DNA from: Bacillus sp. AFS015802
GTDB taxonomy: Bacteria; Bacillota; Bacilli; Bacillales; Bacillaceae_B
Direction of reading: 5' to 3'
Length of the DNA stretch: 64,000 nucleotides
Assembly: GCF_002561455.1 (NCBI RefSeq)
Contig: NZ_NTUP01000066.1
Coordinates: 1 to 64,000, forward strand
Position 1 is the stretch's first letter, and each line of letters begins with the position of its first letter. This document shows, piece after piece, positions 17,722-26,846 of this stretch. Both the position numbers and the translations under genes were made by a program. The notes beneath the pieces were generated by a model. It did not search any database, was not told the DNA's origin, and saw only the letters and a list, made by a program, of their open reading frames with translations.

Positions 17722-18702
17722 ATGGATCAATTAAAAGTATTATGCCACAAAATCCAACTCGGCGAATGGATCTCTGAACCGAAAAAAATGTCGGGCGGCC
17801 TCTTACATACGATGTATGCAGTTGAAACAATGAAAGGGAAATTCGCAATAAAAGCACTGAATCCCTCTATCATGAAGAGACCGGATGCACTTGGAAACTA
17901 TATTCGTTCGGAAGAGGTCGCCCGATTGGCATCAGAGAATGTGCCGGCCCTTCCGGCTAAGACGTTTAACGGACATGCGATGCAGAAAATAAAGGATCAG
18001 TGGTATCTGGTGTTTGATTGGGTAGAAGGGAAAAGTGTAAAAACAGATGAGATCACCATGGGGCATTGCAGGATAATGGGGTCTATTCTGGCAGATATTC
18101 ATCGTATAAATGTTCAAGGGATAGGCTTAGTAACAGAAGAAACAGAGGTCCGTCCCTCAATTGATTGGAGTTCCTATCTAATGAAAGGTCAAGCCGTGGA
18201 AGCGGTGTGGATGGAGCTGTTCGAGGATACGATCGTACATTTGTATGAGTGGGATGCAGGGTCACGTGAAGCTGAGGAGAGGCTTGGAACCGATATGGTG
18301 GTGAGCCATCGGGATTTGGATCCAAAGAATGTATTGTGGGTTCAGGGGGAACCGATTCTGATTGATTGGGAGTCGGCCGGTTTGATTCAGCCCATGCATG
18401 ATTTGGTTGAGACCGCTTTATACTGGTCGGGAAGGTTCGATCAAGACCGGTTTTCTGCGTTTATCAGTGGGTACAAGGGTGAAAACAGGAACCTGAAGGC
18501 AGACTGGCAAGCGGTATTGGCACTGGGTTTCTCGGGAAAGCTCGGATGGCTCGAATATAATCTAAAACGATCACTTTGGATGGAATGTACGGATAAACAA
18601 GAGCAACAATTAGGGACCGTACAAGTACTTGATACGTTAAGGGAGATCAGGGAGTACGCCGAACGCATTCCAGAGCTATTAAAATGGTTACAAGTTGATT
18701 AG
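17722..18702 (+). CDS. Aminoglycoside phosphotransferase-family kinase
   Basis: A 326-residue APH-fold protein. The small lobe has FAIKAL (ATP lysine), a hinge at YLVFDWVEG, the catalytic loop VSHRDLDPKNVLW and the metal-binding LIDWESAGL. The catalytic and metal motifs are intact. The ATG at 17722 follows AAGGAGAGG; an ATG at 17698 is unsupported. Members phosphorylate antibiotics, sugars or choline-like small molecules; no resistance role can be claimed. The reverse repeat word lies at 18145-18158. Confidence 0.82.
   Translation: MDQLKVLCHKIQLGEWISEPKKMSGGLLHTMYAVETMKGKFAIKALNPSIMKRPDALGNYIRSEEVARLASENVPALPAKTFNGHAMQKIKDQWYLVFDWVEGKSVKTDEITMGHCRIMGSILADIHRINVQGIGLVTEETEVRPSIDWSSYLMKGQAVEAVWMELFEDTIVHLYEWDAGSREAEERLGTDMVVSHRDLDPKNVLWVQGEPILIDWESAGLIQPMHDLVETALYWSGRFDQDRFSAFISGYKGENRNLKADWQAVLALGFSGKLGWLEYNLKRSLWMECTDKQEQQLGTVQVLDTLREIREYAERIPELLKWLQVD
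18145..18158 (-). repeat. GAGGGACGGACCTY word inside a coding sequence, reverse orientation
   Basis: Exact copy read on the minus strand (GAGGTCCGTCCCTC on plus); it encodes EVRPS of the APH-like kinase. Confidence 0.8.
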
Positions 18703-18720
18703 GGGGACAGCATCCCCCCC
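18701..18720. terminator. GC-rich hairpin between convergent genes
   Basis: AGGGGGACAG and CATCCCCCC form a five-base GC stem between the APH-like gene and the convergent NTF2-like gene. The left arm resembles the second hairpin repeat family (GGGGGACAGG). No clear T run. Confidence 0.45.
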
Positions 18721-18724
18721 GTTG

Positions 18725-19153
18725 TTACCTCAACCCAAACATCCCTTTCCCATCCTCCATATTGATCGGCAAGGATGAATGTTCGTGTACGATCAGCCAC
18801 GTATCCTTTACTTTTTCCAGGCAGAACGTAAAGCGGTTCGTCATCTGACGCAGTTTTTCCCCGGAGGATTCTTTGTGGGCAGCGAATGTCACAGCGCAGT
18901 GGGCAAAGGCAAGATCCTTTGTTTCTTCGATCACCACATCTTGAAAATCGACTTTCAGGATTTCTCCGTCAGCCTTTAAACCGATGAACCACTCGGTCAC
19001 ACTCTCTTGCCATGAAGCAATTCCAATACACTCCCACTTCCCCCAGCAGTCATAGATATGGACAACGGGATCATAGATGGAGAGGAATCTTTCGATGTCT
19101 CTTTCATGAATCGCATCTTTGTATTGTTCGAGGACGTCCTTGACGCTCATCAT
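18725..19153 (-). CDS. NTF2-like (SnoaL/DUF4440) protein
   Basis: About 142 residues with the NTF2-like pattern: an N-terminal helix (VLEQYKDAIHERDIERFLSIY), a VHIYDCWG strand, and a FTFCLEKVKDTWLIVHEHSS terminal strand. AAGGAG precedes two adjacent ATG codons (19153 and 19150). Such proteins are small-molecule-binding or isomerase-like; the ligand is unknown. It is convergent with the kinase gene. Confidence 0.72.
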   Translation of the reverse strand: MMSVKDVLEQYKDAIHERDIERFLSIYDPVVHIYDCWGKWECIGIASWQESVTEWFIGLKADGEILKVDFQDVVIEETKDLAFAHCAVTFAAHKESSGEKLRQMTNRFTFCLEKVKDTWLIVHEHSSLPINMEDGKGMFGLR

Positions 19154-19248
19154 CTCATCTCCTTTCATCTCTAACCATTTCAAGGAAGGTGGAAAGATTT
19201 CCTTCTTGTCAAAGAAATTTCACCTCTGTATTAATTGGAAAAAGCAGG

Positions 19249-19277
19249 TTGTCATGATGTGTACCTTATATTACTAT
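19249..19277 (+). promoter_or_regulatory. Sigma-A-type promoter of the ABC permease pair
   Basis: TTGTCA and TACTAT are separated by 17 bases, ending 47 bases before the permease start. No obvious operator. Confidence 0.55.
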
Positions 19278-19324
19278 GAAAATAGCAATTGGATTTGTTT
19301 TCCATTCACTTAGGGAGGGATAGG

Positions 19325-20248
19325 ATGGTTCGTAAATTCGCTCGATTTATAGTTGTATTAACCGTTATTACATTAAGTGTGATCAGTATCTGCCATATTC
19401 CTGCACTTATCTTTAAAGACATTCCGCCACCGGCTGACCAACCTTTTGCAGAGGAAACGAAAGAGTTGGGATTTTTTCCAGGCAACTACGTCATTGAATT
19501 GAAAAAAACGATTGGTGAGCTGTATCATTTTTCGGATATTAGCTATGTCGCCCAGGGTACCAACGTTGAGCGGGCGATTTTTCCATACATACTGGAATCC
19601 TATACGTATTCGCTGCTTCTCCTATTTGTTTCACTCTTCATCGCACTGTTTTTTGCCGTCCTTTTTACGACCGGAACGTTTTATTTACCGAGAAAAATGC
19701 AAGAAGCAGTGAAAAACATCCTGACGGTTTTAGAGGCGCTGCCGGATGTATTCGTGATTTTCTCCTTACAGCTGGGGGCCATATGGGTGTTCAAACATAC
19801 GAATCTGCTGGTGACAGAGCCTTATTCATTATCTGGACAGAAGATTTATTTCCTGCCCATCCTCACTCTGTCCTTGATTCCGATGATCTATCTTTATAAA
19901 AATACGTTCCTGATGTATGAGAATGAACTGGGGAAGCCTTATGTCGAGCTTGGGGTGGCAAAGGGGATGGGGAAGCTGTACATCCTGATCCGACATGTCT
20001 TTCCAAACGTTCTCTACTCCTTTTTTTATAACTTGAAATATATGTATCTACTGCTTCTATCCAACATGATCATCCTCGAATACATGTATAACATTTACGG
20101 CATTTTACAATTCATCACCAATCATCCCAGTTATGAAATCATATCGGTGGCCTTGATTTTGTTAACGTTCCCATTATCCATCGTCTTTTTCTTCATTCAA
20201 ACATTTCTGCCGAAAGGAGTGACAATCTATGATCAGAAGGCTGTTTAA
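19325..20248 (+). CDS. ABC transporter permease, DppB/OppB-like
   Basis: A 307-residue membrane permease of the peptide/nickel (binding-protein-dependent transport) type. One N-terminal helix is followed by an extracytoplasmic segment and about five more helices. The EAA-like cytoplasmic loop reads YVELGVAKGMGKLYILIRHVFPN near residue 215. The ATG at 19325 has GGGAGGGATAGG upstream. It overlaps the next permease by 20 bases. No ATPase or binding protein is nearby, so the partner subunits must lie elsewhere. Confidence 0.82.
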   Translation: MVRKFARFIVVLTVITLSVISICHIPALIFKDIPPPADQPFAEETKELGFFPGNYVIELKKTIGELYHFSDISYVAQGTNVERAIFPYILESYTYSLLLLFVSLFIALFFAVLFTTGTFYLPRKMQEAVKNILTVLEALPDVFVIFSLQLGAIWVFKHTNLLVTEPYSLSGQKIYFLPILTLSLIPMIYLYKNTFLMYENELGKPYVELGVAKGMGKLYILIRHVFPNVLYSFFYNLKYMYLLLLSNMIILEYMYNIYGILQFITNHPSYEIISVALILLTFPLSIVFFFIQTFLPKGVTIYDQKAV

Positions 20249-21149
20249 ACAAGGAAGCTTTCTAGCGGGTCTCTTTCTGTTCGTTCTTCTATTGGGGACA
20301 AGCTACGTGAATAGTCACTTCTTTAAAGAGGATGTAGGGGAGATTTCTCAAGAGGAATACTATAACAATAAGCCGCTCCCTCCTTCATGGGAACACCCCT
20401 TTGGTACTTCAGCAGGCGGGATCGATATGTTTGACGCAACGTTGGAGCAGACGATGCCTACACTGAAGTTTGCCATTGTTGTCACGATTGGACGGATGCT
20501 CATTTCCTTAATACTGGGATTCGTATACGGAATGTTCTATCGAAGGTTAAAGTGGTTGGATGTTTTCATAGAAGGATTTCATTTTGTCCCCACTACGCTT
20601 CTGGCATTCTTATTGCTATATAGTATGAGATTGATGGATTTTACTATTTTTATGGAGGATCCCGACTTCAGGTGGAGTCTGACTACCTACATATTAATCG
20701 GAGTGGGCATCCCCTCATTAGCTCAACTAGTCGGAAAAGAAACCTTTCTGGCGTTGCAGCAGGAATTCATCCAGGGTGCCAGGGTGCTGGGAGGAAGAAA
20801 TCTGCACATTTTGGCAAAGCATGTCCTCCCCAGCGTAAGAGGAAAATTCCTGTTGATTTCCAGCGGTCAAATGATCGCTGTGTTGACCCTGATGATGCAC
20901 GTATCGATTCTTGGGTATTACGTCCCCGGGTGGACGGCATTCATCGGAAGCAGATACTATGAATTGATGATTTCCCCGTGGATCATTTTCTTCCCGGTCC
21001 TGTTATTAACCCTTCTGATTGTTTCACTGACCCTCATGACAAACGGAGTCCGAACCTTTTTGGATGGGGATTACTTAAGGAGAAGGTCTTCCATTCTTTC
21101 GGGTGATCGGGGCGTCCGGAGCCAATCGTCTAAAAGCATGTCATTTTGA
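20229..21149 (+). CDS. ABC transporter permease, DppC/OppC-like
   Basis: A 306-residue permease partner of the preceding gene. It has an N-terminal helix, the HPFGTSAGGIDMF motif typical of OppC/DppC proteins (normally GTDxxGRD; here only the GT-x-x-G-x-D spacing is kept), and an EAA-like loop FIQGARVLGGRNLHILAKHVLPS. CGAAAGGAG precedes the ATG. The pair probably forms the membrane channel of a peptide-type importer or exporter. Only permeases are encoded, which is unusual for this family. Confidence 0.82.
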   Translation: MIRRLFKQGSFLAGLFLFVLLLGTSYVNSHFFKEDVGEISQEEYYNNKPLPPSWEHPFGTSAGGIDMFDATLEQTMPTLKFAIVVTIGRMLISLILGFVYGMFYRRLKWLDVFIEGFHFVPTTLLAFLLLYSMRLMDFTIFMEDPDFRWSLTTYILIGVGIPSLAQLVGKETFLALQQEFIQGARVLGGRNLHILAKHVLPSVRGKFLLISSGQMIAVLTLMMHVSILGYYVPGWTAFIGSRYYELMISPWIIFFPVLLLTLLIVSLTLMTNGVRTFLDGDYLRRRSSILSGDRGVRSQSSKSMSF

Positions 21150-21171
21150 TTAGAAAAGGAGAGAGTAATCA

Positions 21172-21546
21172 ATGAAAAGTCCAATCTTAAATCAAATCAA
21201 TACGGTCTTTGTGCATGTCAGCAACCTGAAGGAATCGGTACGGTGGTATTCCGAGTTATTGGGTCAGCCCTATGAGCTGGATCAGGTAGAAGATCCCGTC
21301 TATAACCTGTCCATCAATCACTTTACGGGACTGACATTGGATGCAGGGCCTGAAGGGGAAAAGAAGGATTCCGTGAAGAATGAGCATCCCCTCTTCAATT
21401 TTCACACCGAGAATATTGAGGAGGCCTATTCGTATGTAAAAGAGTTGAACTATGAAATCGTTTCTGAGATGACGAGATTTGATGATTTCTCCTTCTTCGT
21501 CATCCAGGATCCCGACGGCAATCGGGTGATGATCTGTACGGGATAG
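21172..21546 (+). CDS. VOC family (glyoxalase-like) protein
   Basis: A 124-residue vicinal-oxygen-chelate-fold protein. It begins with the FVHVSNLKESVRWYSELLG segment and ends with FFVIQDPDGNRVMIC, both characteristic. Family metal-ligand positions include the H near residue 15 and a late acidic residue. AAAAGGAGAGAG precedes the ATG. It could be a dioxygenase, lyase or resistance protein; no substrate is implied. Confidence 0.8.
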   Translation: MKSPILNQINTVFVHVSNLKESVRWYSELLGQPYELDQVEDPVYNLSINHFTGLTLDAGPEGEKKDSVKNEHPLFNFHTENIEEAYSYVKELNYEIVSEMTRFDDFSFFVIQDPDGNRVMICTG

Positions 21547-21548
21547 TG

Positions 21549-21583
21549 AGGAGTGCCCAAGATAGCGGGCACTCCTGTTTTTA
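21549..21583. terminator. Bidirectional terminator between convergent genes
   Basis: AGGAGTGCCC and GGGCACTCCT pair perfectly around an eight-base loop, followed by a T run on the plus strand; it overlaps the stop codon of the convergent GNAT gene. Confidence 0.8.
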
Positions 21584-22057
21584 TATCTTCAAATGAAGGA
21601 TGTGCTGAGGTCCTTTAGGTCCAACATAAACCTCGTCTTCGTCGATGAAGCCTGTCTTCAGGTAGAGATTGATGGCAGGCTGGTTCCGTTTGTTCACACC
21701 GAGGACGACTTCGTTCGTTTCAGGGAGATTTTCCCTGATGAAGCCTGGTAATTGGTTGAGCCCGTTTTTGGCGATGCCCCGTCCCTGGTGTCTTGCATCG
21801 ATAGAAAACGAGGTTAACAGTCTTGCTTGTGGATTAGTAGAATATTTGCGAAGCTTTTCTCCTTTTTCCAAAGCGAAGTAGCCTACGGGTGTGTCATCAC
21901 TTAGGATCACTATGTGACGGGTGTCTGGTGAGATGGTGGGATTATGAATTTTATCGAGAGGCAGGCTCGTGAATTGGAGCTGATCTTCCGGCAGGTGAAA
22001 GTCGCTAAGCTTGCGTTCAAACGATTCATTGTACAGGGCTAGAGTGATGGTTGACAT
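21581..22057 (-). CDS. GNAT family N-acetyltransferase
   Basis: A 158-residue acetyltransferase with FSIDARHQGRGIAKNGLNQL as the acetyl-CoA loop and VVLGVNKRNQPAINLYLKTGF as the conserved C-terminal motif. The ATG at 22057 has GGAGG nine bases upstream. It converges on the VOC gene. Substrate unknown. Confidence 0.82.
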   Translation of the reverse strand: MSTITLALYNESFERKLSDFHLPEDQLQFTSLPLDKIHNPTISPDTRHIVILSDDTPVGYFALEKGEKLRKYSTNPQARLLTSFSIDARHQGRGIAKNGLNQLPGFIRENLPETNEVVLGVNKRNQPAINLYLKTGFIDEDEVYVGPKGPQHILHLKI

Positions 22058-22198
22058 GTGTTTGATCCTCCGATTCTGTAGTATGAACAAATTATAGTGT
22101 ATTTGGAATTTTAGGACAAATAAAAGTTGGAAAAAAGTGCTTATTAAGGTAAAATAAGAACATATGTTTCATCTTGAACGGGATAGGGGGAGATCATA

Positions 22199-23956
22199 AT
22201 GAAAACCACATATAAACCGACATGGAATCTCGATAGCATCTTCAATGGGGGAAGCTCATCATCTGAATTACACGACCATATGAAACAGACGGAAGCGAGC
22301 GTTTCGGAGCTGGAAGAAATCATTCAGAAGGTGACACCGGAGCCGGATCATCTAGCAGTTGTTCTGGAAAGGCTGCGGGAAATAAAGGTGTCGATATCAC
22401 AGATAAGGTCCTTTGCAATATGTCTTCTTTCAGTGGATCCGAACGATCAGGGAGCACAATTTTATAGAGGGGAAGCAACGAGGCTACAATCAAGATATGA
22501 TTCTATCAGCAGCGACCTGAAGAGAGTGTTAGCTTCCATAGAGGAAGGGGTATGGGGAAGTCTCCTTGCTTCAGAGAGTCTTAAGGAGTACCGTTTCATC
22601 CTGGGAGAATGGCGGGAAGAAGCGGAACGGGAGCCTTCCAGGGAAGTATCTGAGCTTATGACAGACGGATACCGTGCCTGGGGCCAATTTTATCAATCAT
22701 TCATGAGCAGCATCAAGGTACAGGTGAGGGGAGAAGAACTTTCAGTTGGACAGGCCATCAATCTCCGAACGCATGAAGATGAAGCGGTCAGAAAAGAATC
22801 CCATGAGGCGCTGGTGGCAAAGTGGACCGAACACGAGGGACAGTTCGCCCAGATCCTGAATCATCTGACAGGCTTCAGGGTGAATATGTATAAGAACATG
22901 GATGTTGAGGACGTCCTTCGTATCCCTCTCGCCCAAAACCGGATGAAGCCGGAAACGCTGAACGCGATGCTTTCAGTGATAGAGAAGCATAAAGAGCCGT
23001 TTGCCCACTATTTGAATGTGAAAGCAACGATGAATGGAGATGCCAAAATGAAGTCCTACCATTTCTGGTCCCCGATGAATCACGATCATCAAGGAATGGG
23101 GTACGGGGAAGCCGCCGCGTTAATTGAGGAGCGGTTTCGTGCATTTGGAACAGAAATGGGTGATTTTGCCGAGACGGCATTCCATGAAGGATGGGTCGAA
23201 GCGGAAAACCGTCCCGGTAAGTCGGCGGTTCCCATTTGTGCAGGATTTCCGTTGACGGGGGAGTCGAGGGTATTCATGACGTTTCCCGGAACCTTCAAAG
23301 GGGTGCTCACCCTTGTGCATGAATTGGGTCATGCGTTTCATAACCATGCCATGAAACCAGTGAACGGAATGAACAAGTCCTATCCCATGAGCCTGGCGGA
23401 AACGGCGTCGACTTTCGCAGAAATGATCATCCTGGAAGCAGCGATGGACAAAGCTGAGACGGACGAAGAGAAGTTGTTCCTTCTTGACGAGAAATTGAAG
23501 AGGAGCGTCATGAACTTCATGAATCTGCACGCGAGATTTATTTTCGAGAAGAATGTTCACGAAGAACGGAGAAAAGGATTCATTTCGGCAGGACGCTTGA
23601 ATGAACTCATGGAGTCTGCCATGGAAGAGGGGTATCGCGGTGCCCTTGATGAGGTCCCGGTTCACTCGTGGATTTGGACGCCCCATTTTTATAAAACAGA
23701 GTCTCCTTTCTATAACTTTCCGTACACCTTTGGATATTTGCTGGCACTCAATCTCTTCGCCAGAGCGAAGGAAACGGGTCAAGAGTTCGAGGAACAGTAC
23801 ATGGAGCTCCTTAGGGATTCAGGAAGCATGACGGCAGAAGACCTCGTCATGAAGCATTTGGGAGAGGACATCACAGAGGAAGCCTTTTGGGAAAGGGGAA
23901 TGGAGCTGTGTGTAAGGGATAGTGAGGAATTTGTGAGATTGGCAGGGTCACAATGA
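22199..23956 (+). CDS. M3 family oligoendopeptidase, second copy
   Basis: A 585-residue zinc metallopeptidase. The HExxH motif is in LVHELGHAFHNHAM near residue 378; the third ligand glutamate is in SLAETASTFAEM. The layout matches the M3 gene at 11558 (PTWNLDSIF versus QWNLKDVSP near the N-terminus). AGGGGGAG precedes the ATG. It probably degrades short peptides in the cytoplasm. A uridine-kinase-like gene follows 43 bp downstream. Confidence 0.92.
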   Translation: MKTTYKPTWNLDSIFNGGSSSSELHDHMKQTEASVSELEEIIQKVTPEPDHLAVVLERLREIKVSISQIRSFAICLLSVDPNDQGAQFYRGEATRLQSRYDSISSDLKRVLASIEEGVWGSLLASESLKEYRFILGEWREEAEREPSREVSELMTDGYRAWGQFYQSFMSSIKVQVRGEELSVGQAINLRTHEDEAVRKESHEALVAKWTEHEGQFAQILNHLTGFRVNMYKNMDVEDVLRIPLAQNRMKPETLNAMLSVIEKHKEPFAHYLNVKATMNGDAKMKSYHFWSPMNHDHQGMGYGEAAALIEERFRAFGTEMGDFAETAFHEGWVEAENRPGKSAVPICAGFPLTGESRVFMTFPGTFKGVLTLVHELGHAFHNHAMKPVNGMNKSYPMSLAETASTFAEMIILEAAMDKAETDEEKLFLLDEKLKRSVMNFMNLHARFIFEKNVHEERRKGFISAGRLNELMESAMEEGYRGALDEVPVHSWIWTPHFYKTESPFYNFPYTFGYLLALNLFARAKETGQEFEEQYMELLRDSGSMTAEDLVMKHLGEDITEEAFWERGMELCVRDSEEFVRLAGSQ

Positions 23957-23999
23957 AGAATCAGCGGGATGAAGAATATTTGAGAGTAGGAGAAACCAC

Positions 24000-24650
24000 A
24001 TGGACAAAATCGTACATAACATAGCCGACCGATTAAACAAGCAAAAAGGAAGAGCGGTCATCGGCATTTCTGGTCACGGAGCGTCCGGGAAAACGACGTT
24101 TGCAAAGAACCTGTTGATGCTGCTCGAAGGACAGAAGATCAATTATATCAACACCGACCCATATATCGTGAGTTCGGCTGTCAGAAAGCATTCCTTCATC
24201 GAATATGAATATAAGAATGAAAAGCATCAATCCAAAATGACCGCATGCCATCCCGCCGCCCACCATCTATTCGCCCTGGACCGGGACGTGAGGATGGCGA
24301 GGGAGGGGATGGATTTTTATACGTTGGACGTTCCTTATGAACCGAGGCGGCTCGTCTCTTCCCGAAACAACCTGACGATTGTGGAAGGAATGTCCGTCGC
24401 TTTCAGCAAACCGGATTTATATGACCTGAAAATCTACCTCTACACAGATGGCGAAACGGAGCTGATGAGAAGGGGCATCCGCGACGTGAACGAAAGAGGG
24501 ATGGAAGTGGAATATTTACGAAAAACCCATGACGAGCGGAGAATTCAATATGAGGTCTTCATGCACCCGAAAAGCGGACTTTTTGATGTGGTGGTGAGGA
24601 ATTCGGATGATGGGTATCGGGTGGAAAAAGGTTTGAAGGAATGGGGCTAA
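24000..24650 (+). CDS. P-loop kinase, uridine-kinase-like
   Basis: A 216-residue NTPase with Walker A GISGHGASGKTT near residues 22-33 and a DVPYEPRR plus IVEGMSVAF segment resembling the uridine kinase/phosphoribulokinase fold. Length fits uridine kinases, but the substrate-binding pattern is only loosely similar, so the substrate is uncertain. Its stop codon lies inside the stem of the terminator that follows. Confidence 0.75.
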   Translation: MDKIVHNIADRLNKQKGRAVIGISGHGASGKTTFAKNLLMLLEGQKINYINTDPYIVSSAVRKHSFIEYEYKNEKHQSKMTACHPAAHHLFALDRDVRMAREGMDFYTLDVPYEPRRLVSSRNNLTIVEGMSVAFSKPDLYDLKIYLYTDGETELMRRGIRDVNERGMEVEYLRKTHDERRIQYEVFMHPKSGLFDVVVRNSDDGYRVEKGLKEWG

Positions 24651-24674
24651 TCCTAAAAAGGGATGAGCTTTTTT
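24646..24674 (+). terminator. Rho-independent terminator overlapping the kinase stop codon
   Basis: GCTAATCC and GGGATGAGC form a stem with mismatches, followed by six T. Confidence 0.65.
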
Positions 24675-24746
24675 AAAATGAAATAGTGATTGTGTATAAT
24701 GGTTTATTTTGACATAATTGGTAGTATGGGGATGTAAAATAAACCG

Positions 24747-24920
24747 ATGGGATGGGTAGGGTACTCTGTGCTGTTTGGATTCATTAGTGGGGTATTAGCA
24801 AAGACCCAGCCTCAACAACCATTTATAGGAAATCCTGTGCTTTCAGTGGTTGTCTTACTATATACGATTTATGTGAGAAGGGGATTTTTTACGACTGCCG
24901 GGAAAAATCAGCCTATTTAG
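24747..24920 (+). CDS. Small membrane protein, 57 residues
   Basis: The frame begins MGWVGYSVLFGFISGVLAK and has two hydrophobic segments with a QPQQPF turn between them. The ribosome site is weak (GGGGATG further upstream). It is 15 bp from the next small membrane protein gene, in the same direction. The composition supports a membrane peptide, but the weak start makes this moderate. Confidence 0.45.
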   Translation: MGWVGYSVLFGFISGVLAKTQPQQPFIGNPVLSVVVLLYTIYVRRGFFTTAGKNQPI

Positions 24921-24935
24921 GACAGGGGGAATTCC

Positions 24936-25172
24936 ATGAAAGAAAAGAAGAGCGCCAACATTCTGATCTTCGTAGGCTGGTTATCCATCTTACTGGCTGT
25001 CATTTCTCCATCCTTCCTTGCTGGAGTTATCGCCTTTTGCGTTGGGATCGTCCTGAAAAGGAATTACGAGGAGAAAAGGTACGGAATCGTTTTTATGGTG
25101 TTAGGGGTTATGAGTGTCGTATTCGGTTATGCATTAGGGCCATTAGTCATCTGGTCCATGAATCACGGATAA
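24936..25172 (+). CDS. Small membrane protein, unknown function
   Basis: A 78-residue protein with three hydrophobic segments and a KRNYEEKRYG loop. CAGGGGGAA precedes the ATG. A weak hairpin with five T (about 25183-25212) follows, before the NUDIX gene. Not recognised. Confidence 0.65.
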   Translation: MKEKKSANILIFVGWLSILLAVISPSFLAGVIAFCVGIVLKRNYEEKRYGIVFMVLGVMSVVFGYALGPLVIWSMNHG

Positions 25173-25230
25173 TACAAACTGGGGTTTATCGTGAAAGGTG
25201 AGCCCTTTTTAAGATAAAGGGGGAAATCTT

Positions 25231-25662
25231 ATGACACAGCAAACAAAAGATACATACACACCGCCGAAGCATATCGTGTCGGCAGCGACGATCGTCATCA
25301 ATGATCAACAGGAAATCCTGTTAATTAAAGGACCGAGACGTGGATGGGAAATGCCAGGCGGTCAGGTGGAAGAAGGAGAGTCGTTGAAAGACGCGGCAAT
25401 CAGGGAAACGAAGGAGGAATCGGGGATTGAGGTTGAGATCGTATCATTTTGTGGTGTATTTCAGAATGTGAAACGCTCCATCTGTAATACCTTGTTTCTT
25501 GCGAAGCCTGTTGGAGGTGAACCGACGACTTCTCTTGAGAGTCTGGAGGTAGCCTTCTTCCCGATTGAAGAGGCACTTGAATTGGTGACCCATTCGAATT
25601 TCAGAGAACGGATTGAGCATTGTTTGAATGAGGGGCAGCAGCCGTTTTATGTGGAATTTTAA
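25231..25662 (+). CDS. NUDIX hydrolase
   Basis: A 143-residue NUDIX enzyme with box GGQVEEGESLKDAAIRET followed by KEESG; the metal-binding glutamates are all present. The substrate segment is short and carries no extra domain. AAAGGGGGAAAT precedes the ATG. Function is presumably hydrolysis of a nucleotide derivative. Confidence 0.87.
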   Translation: MTQQTKDTYTPPKHIVSAATIVINDQQEILLIKGPRRGWEMPGGQVEEGESLKDAAIRETKEESGIEVEIVSFCGVFQNVKRSICNTLFLAKPVGGEPTTSLESLEVAFFPIEEALELVTHSNFRERIEHCLNEGQQPFYVEF

Positions 25663-25767
25663 AGGTGAAGAATGAAAAAAGAAGGTAATCGTTTAGGGGA
25701 TGACTGAAAATTGAAACTTTCACTTGGTCCGAATCGTATGTATGTGTAATACGAGGGGGGAATGTAT

Positions 25768-26082
25768 ATGAAGAAATTCATGACACGAACATCATTAGTG
25801 ACAGCCGCGGTACTTGCCGTTGCGATTTGGATCGGGAGTCTTCTGTTCTCTTTTTCTTTCGGGGAATGGAGCTTTTTCATCGGTCTCGGTTTAACGGTAG
25901 GACTTTTCTTTTTCAACAGTAGCGGCGGTGCGTTATCCAAAAATGCAACTCTTAATGCAAGTGAAGCCGGGTGGAAGATTCAGAAGGATAATGAACTGAA
26001 GTCTAATGTAGGCTCAGTGTTTTACGGAGTGCTTTTATTTACGGGTATCAGTTTTGTGGTGATGATGGTGACTTATTTTTAA
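25768..26082 (+). CDS. Small multipass membrane protein
   Basis: A 104-residue protein with three hydrophobic helices (about residues 10-28, 33-52 and 80-100) and a short soluble loop (NASEAGWKIQKDNELK). The ATG at 25768 has GAGGGGGGA seven bases upstream; an in-frame ATG at 25762 is too close to that site. Not recognised. Confidence 0.6.
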   Translation: MKKFMTRTSLVTAAVLAVAIWIGSLLFSFSFGEWSFFIGLGLTVGLFFFNSSGGALSKNATLNASEAGWKIQKDNELKSNVGSVFYGVLLFTGISFVVMMVTYF

Positions 26083-26113
26083 CAAAAAGCTGTTTTCAGA
26101 TAGGAGCGAGGGC

Positions 26114-26683
26114 ATGTTTCACTTTAGCGGTACCCCCTTTTTAGAAACTGATCGACTGACTATTCGGAGGTTGTGCATGGACGATACGCAAAGGGCCTTT
26201 GATCACTGGCTTTCTGACGAACGAATTTCCGATCATCGTGTCAGTGCGGCGAACAAGTCCGTTGCCGAAACAACGATGAGGATGGAGAAGATTGTAAGGG
26301 GTTACGATTCGAAAGAGTTTTGTTATTGGGGAATAGAGCTCAAAGATGGTGGTAAGCTCATCGGAGAGATTGATTTATATGATTTTCACCCTTCCACAGG
26401 TAATTGTGAGGTCAGTTATACCATTGGATACGATTGGTGGAATATGGGGTATGGAACCGAGGCGCTGAAAGCTGTTGTGGAATTTGCTTTTATCCACATG
26501 AAAGTACACAAAATATCCGCAGCCCATAATACGGATAATCCAGCATCAGGCAGGATCATGGAGAAAGCGGGGATGAAGCAGGAAGGGGTCATCCGGCATA
26601 TGATCCGTAATGCGAAGAATCAGTATAAGGACTGTGCGGTCTATGGACTTCTTCGTGAAGAATATCTCATACAGAGGGTGTGA
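26114..26683 (+). CDS. GNAT acetyltransferase, RimJ/RimL-like
   Basis: A 189-residue acetyltransferase with ETDRLTIRRL at the N-terminus, the acetyl-CoA motif YDWWNMGYGTEALKAVVEF and the terminal SGRIMEKAGMKQEG. This is the ribosomal-protein-alanine acetyltransferase-like group, which also includes many small-molecule acetyltransferases. The target is unknown. Confidence 0.83.
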   Translation: MFHFSGTPFLETDRLTIRRLCMDDTQRAFDHWLSDERISDHRVSAANKSVAETTMRMEKIVRGYDSKEFCYWGIELKDGGKLIGEIDLYDFHPSTGNCEVSYTIGYDWWNMGYGTEALKAVVEFAFIHMKVHKISAAHNTDNPASGRIMEKAGMKQEGVIRHMIRNAKNQYKDCAVYGLLREEYLIQRV

Positions 26684-26846
26684 GACGAGTTATGTTCGTA
26701 TAGATAATTGGGAAGAAGTGAGAAGGTTCTTTTTATCATAAGTCCAGACTTTTTTATAAAAGGAAAAGCAACGTCATATTCAAGCAAGGATTATCCTGCT
26801 CTTCGTCTTTGGGTATGGGATATGACTTCATGTAGGAGGGGGACCA

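Noticed and set aside
8995..18702. Reading the two APH-fold genes and the GNATs as antibiotic-resistance genes
   Set aside because: Only fold-level motifs are seen; catalytic-loop changes (NQD) and lack of resistance context do not support it.
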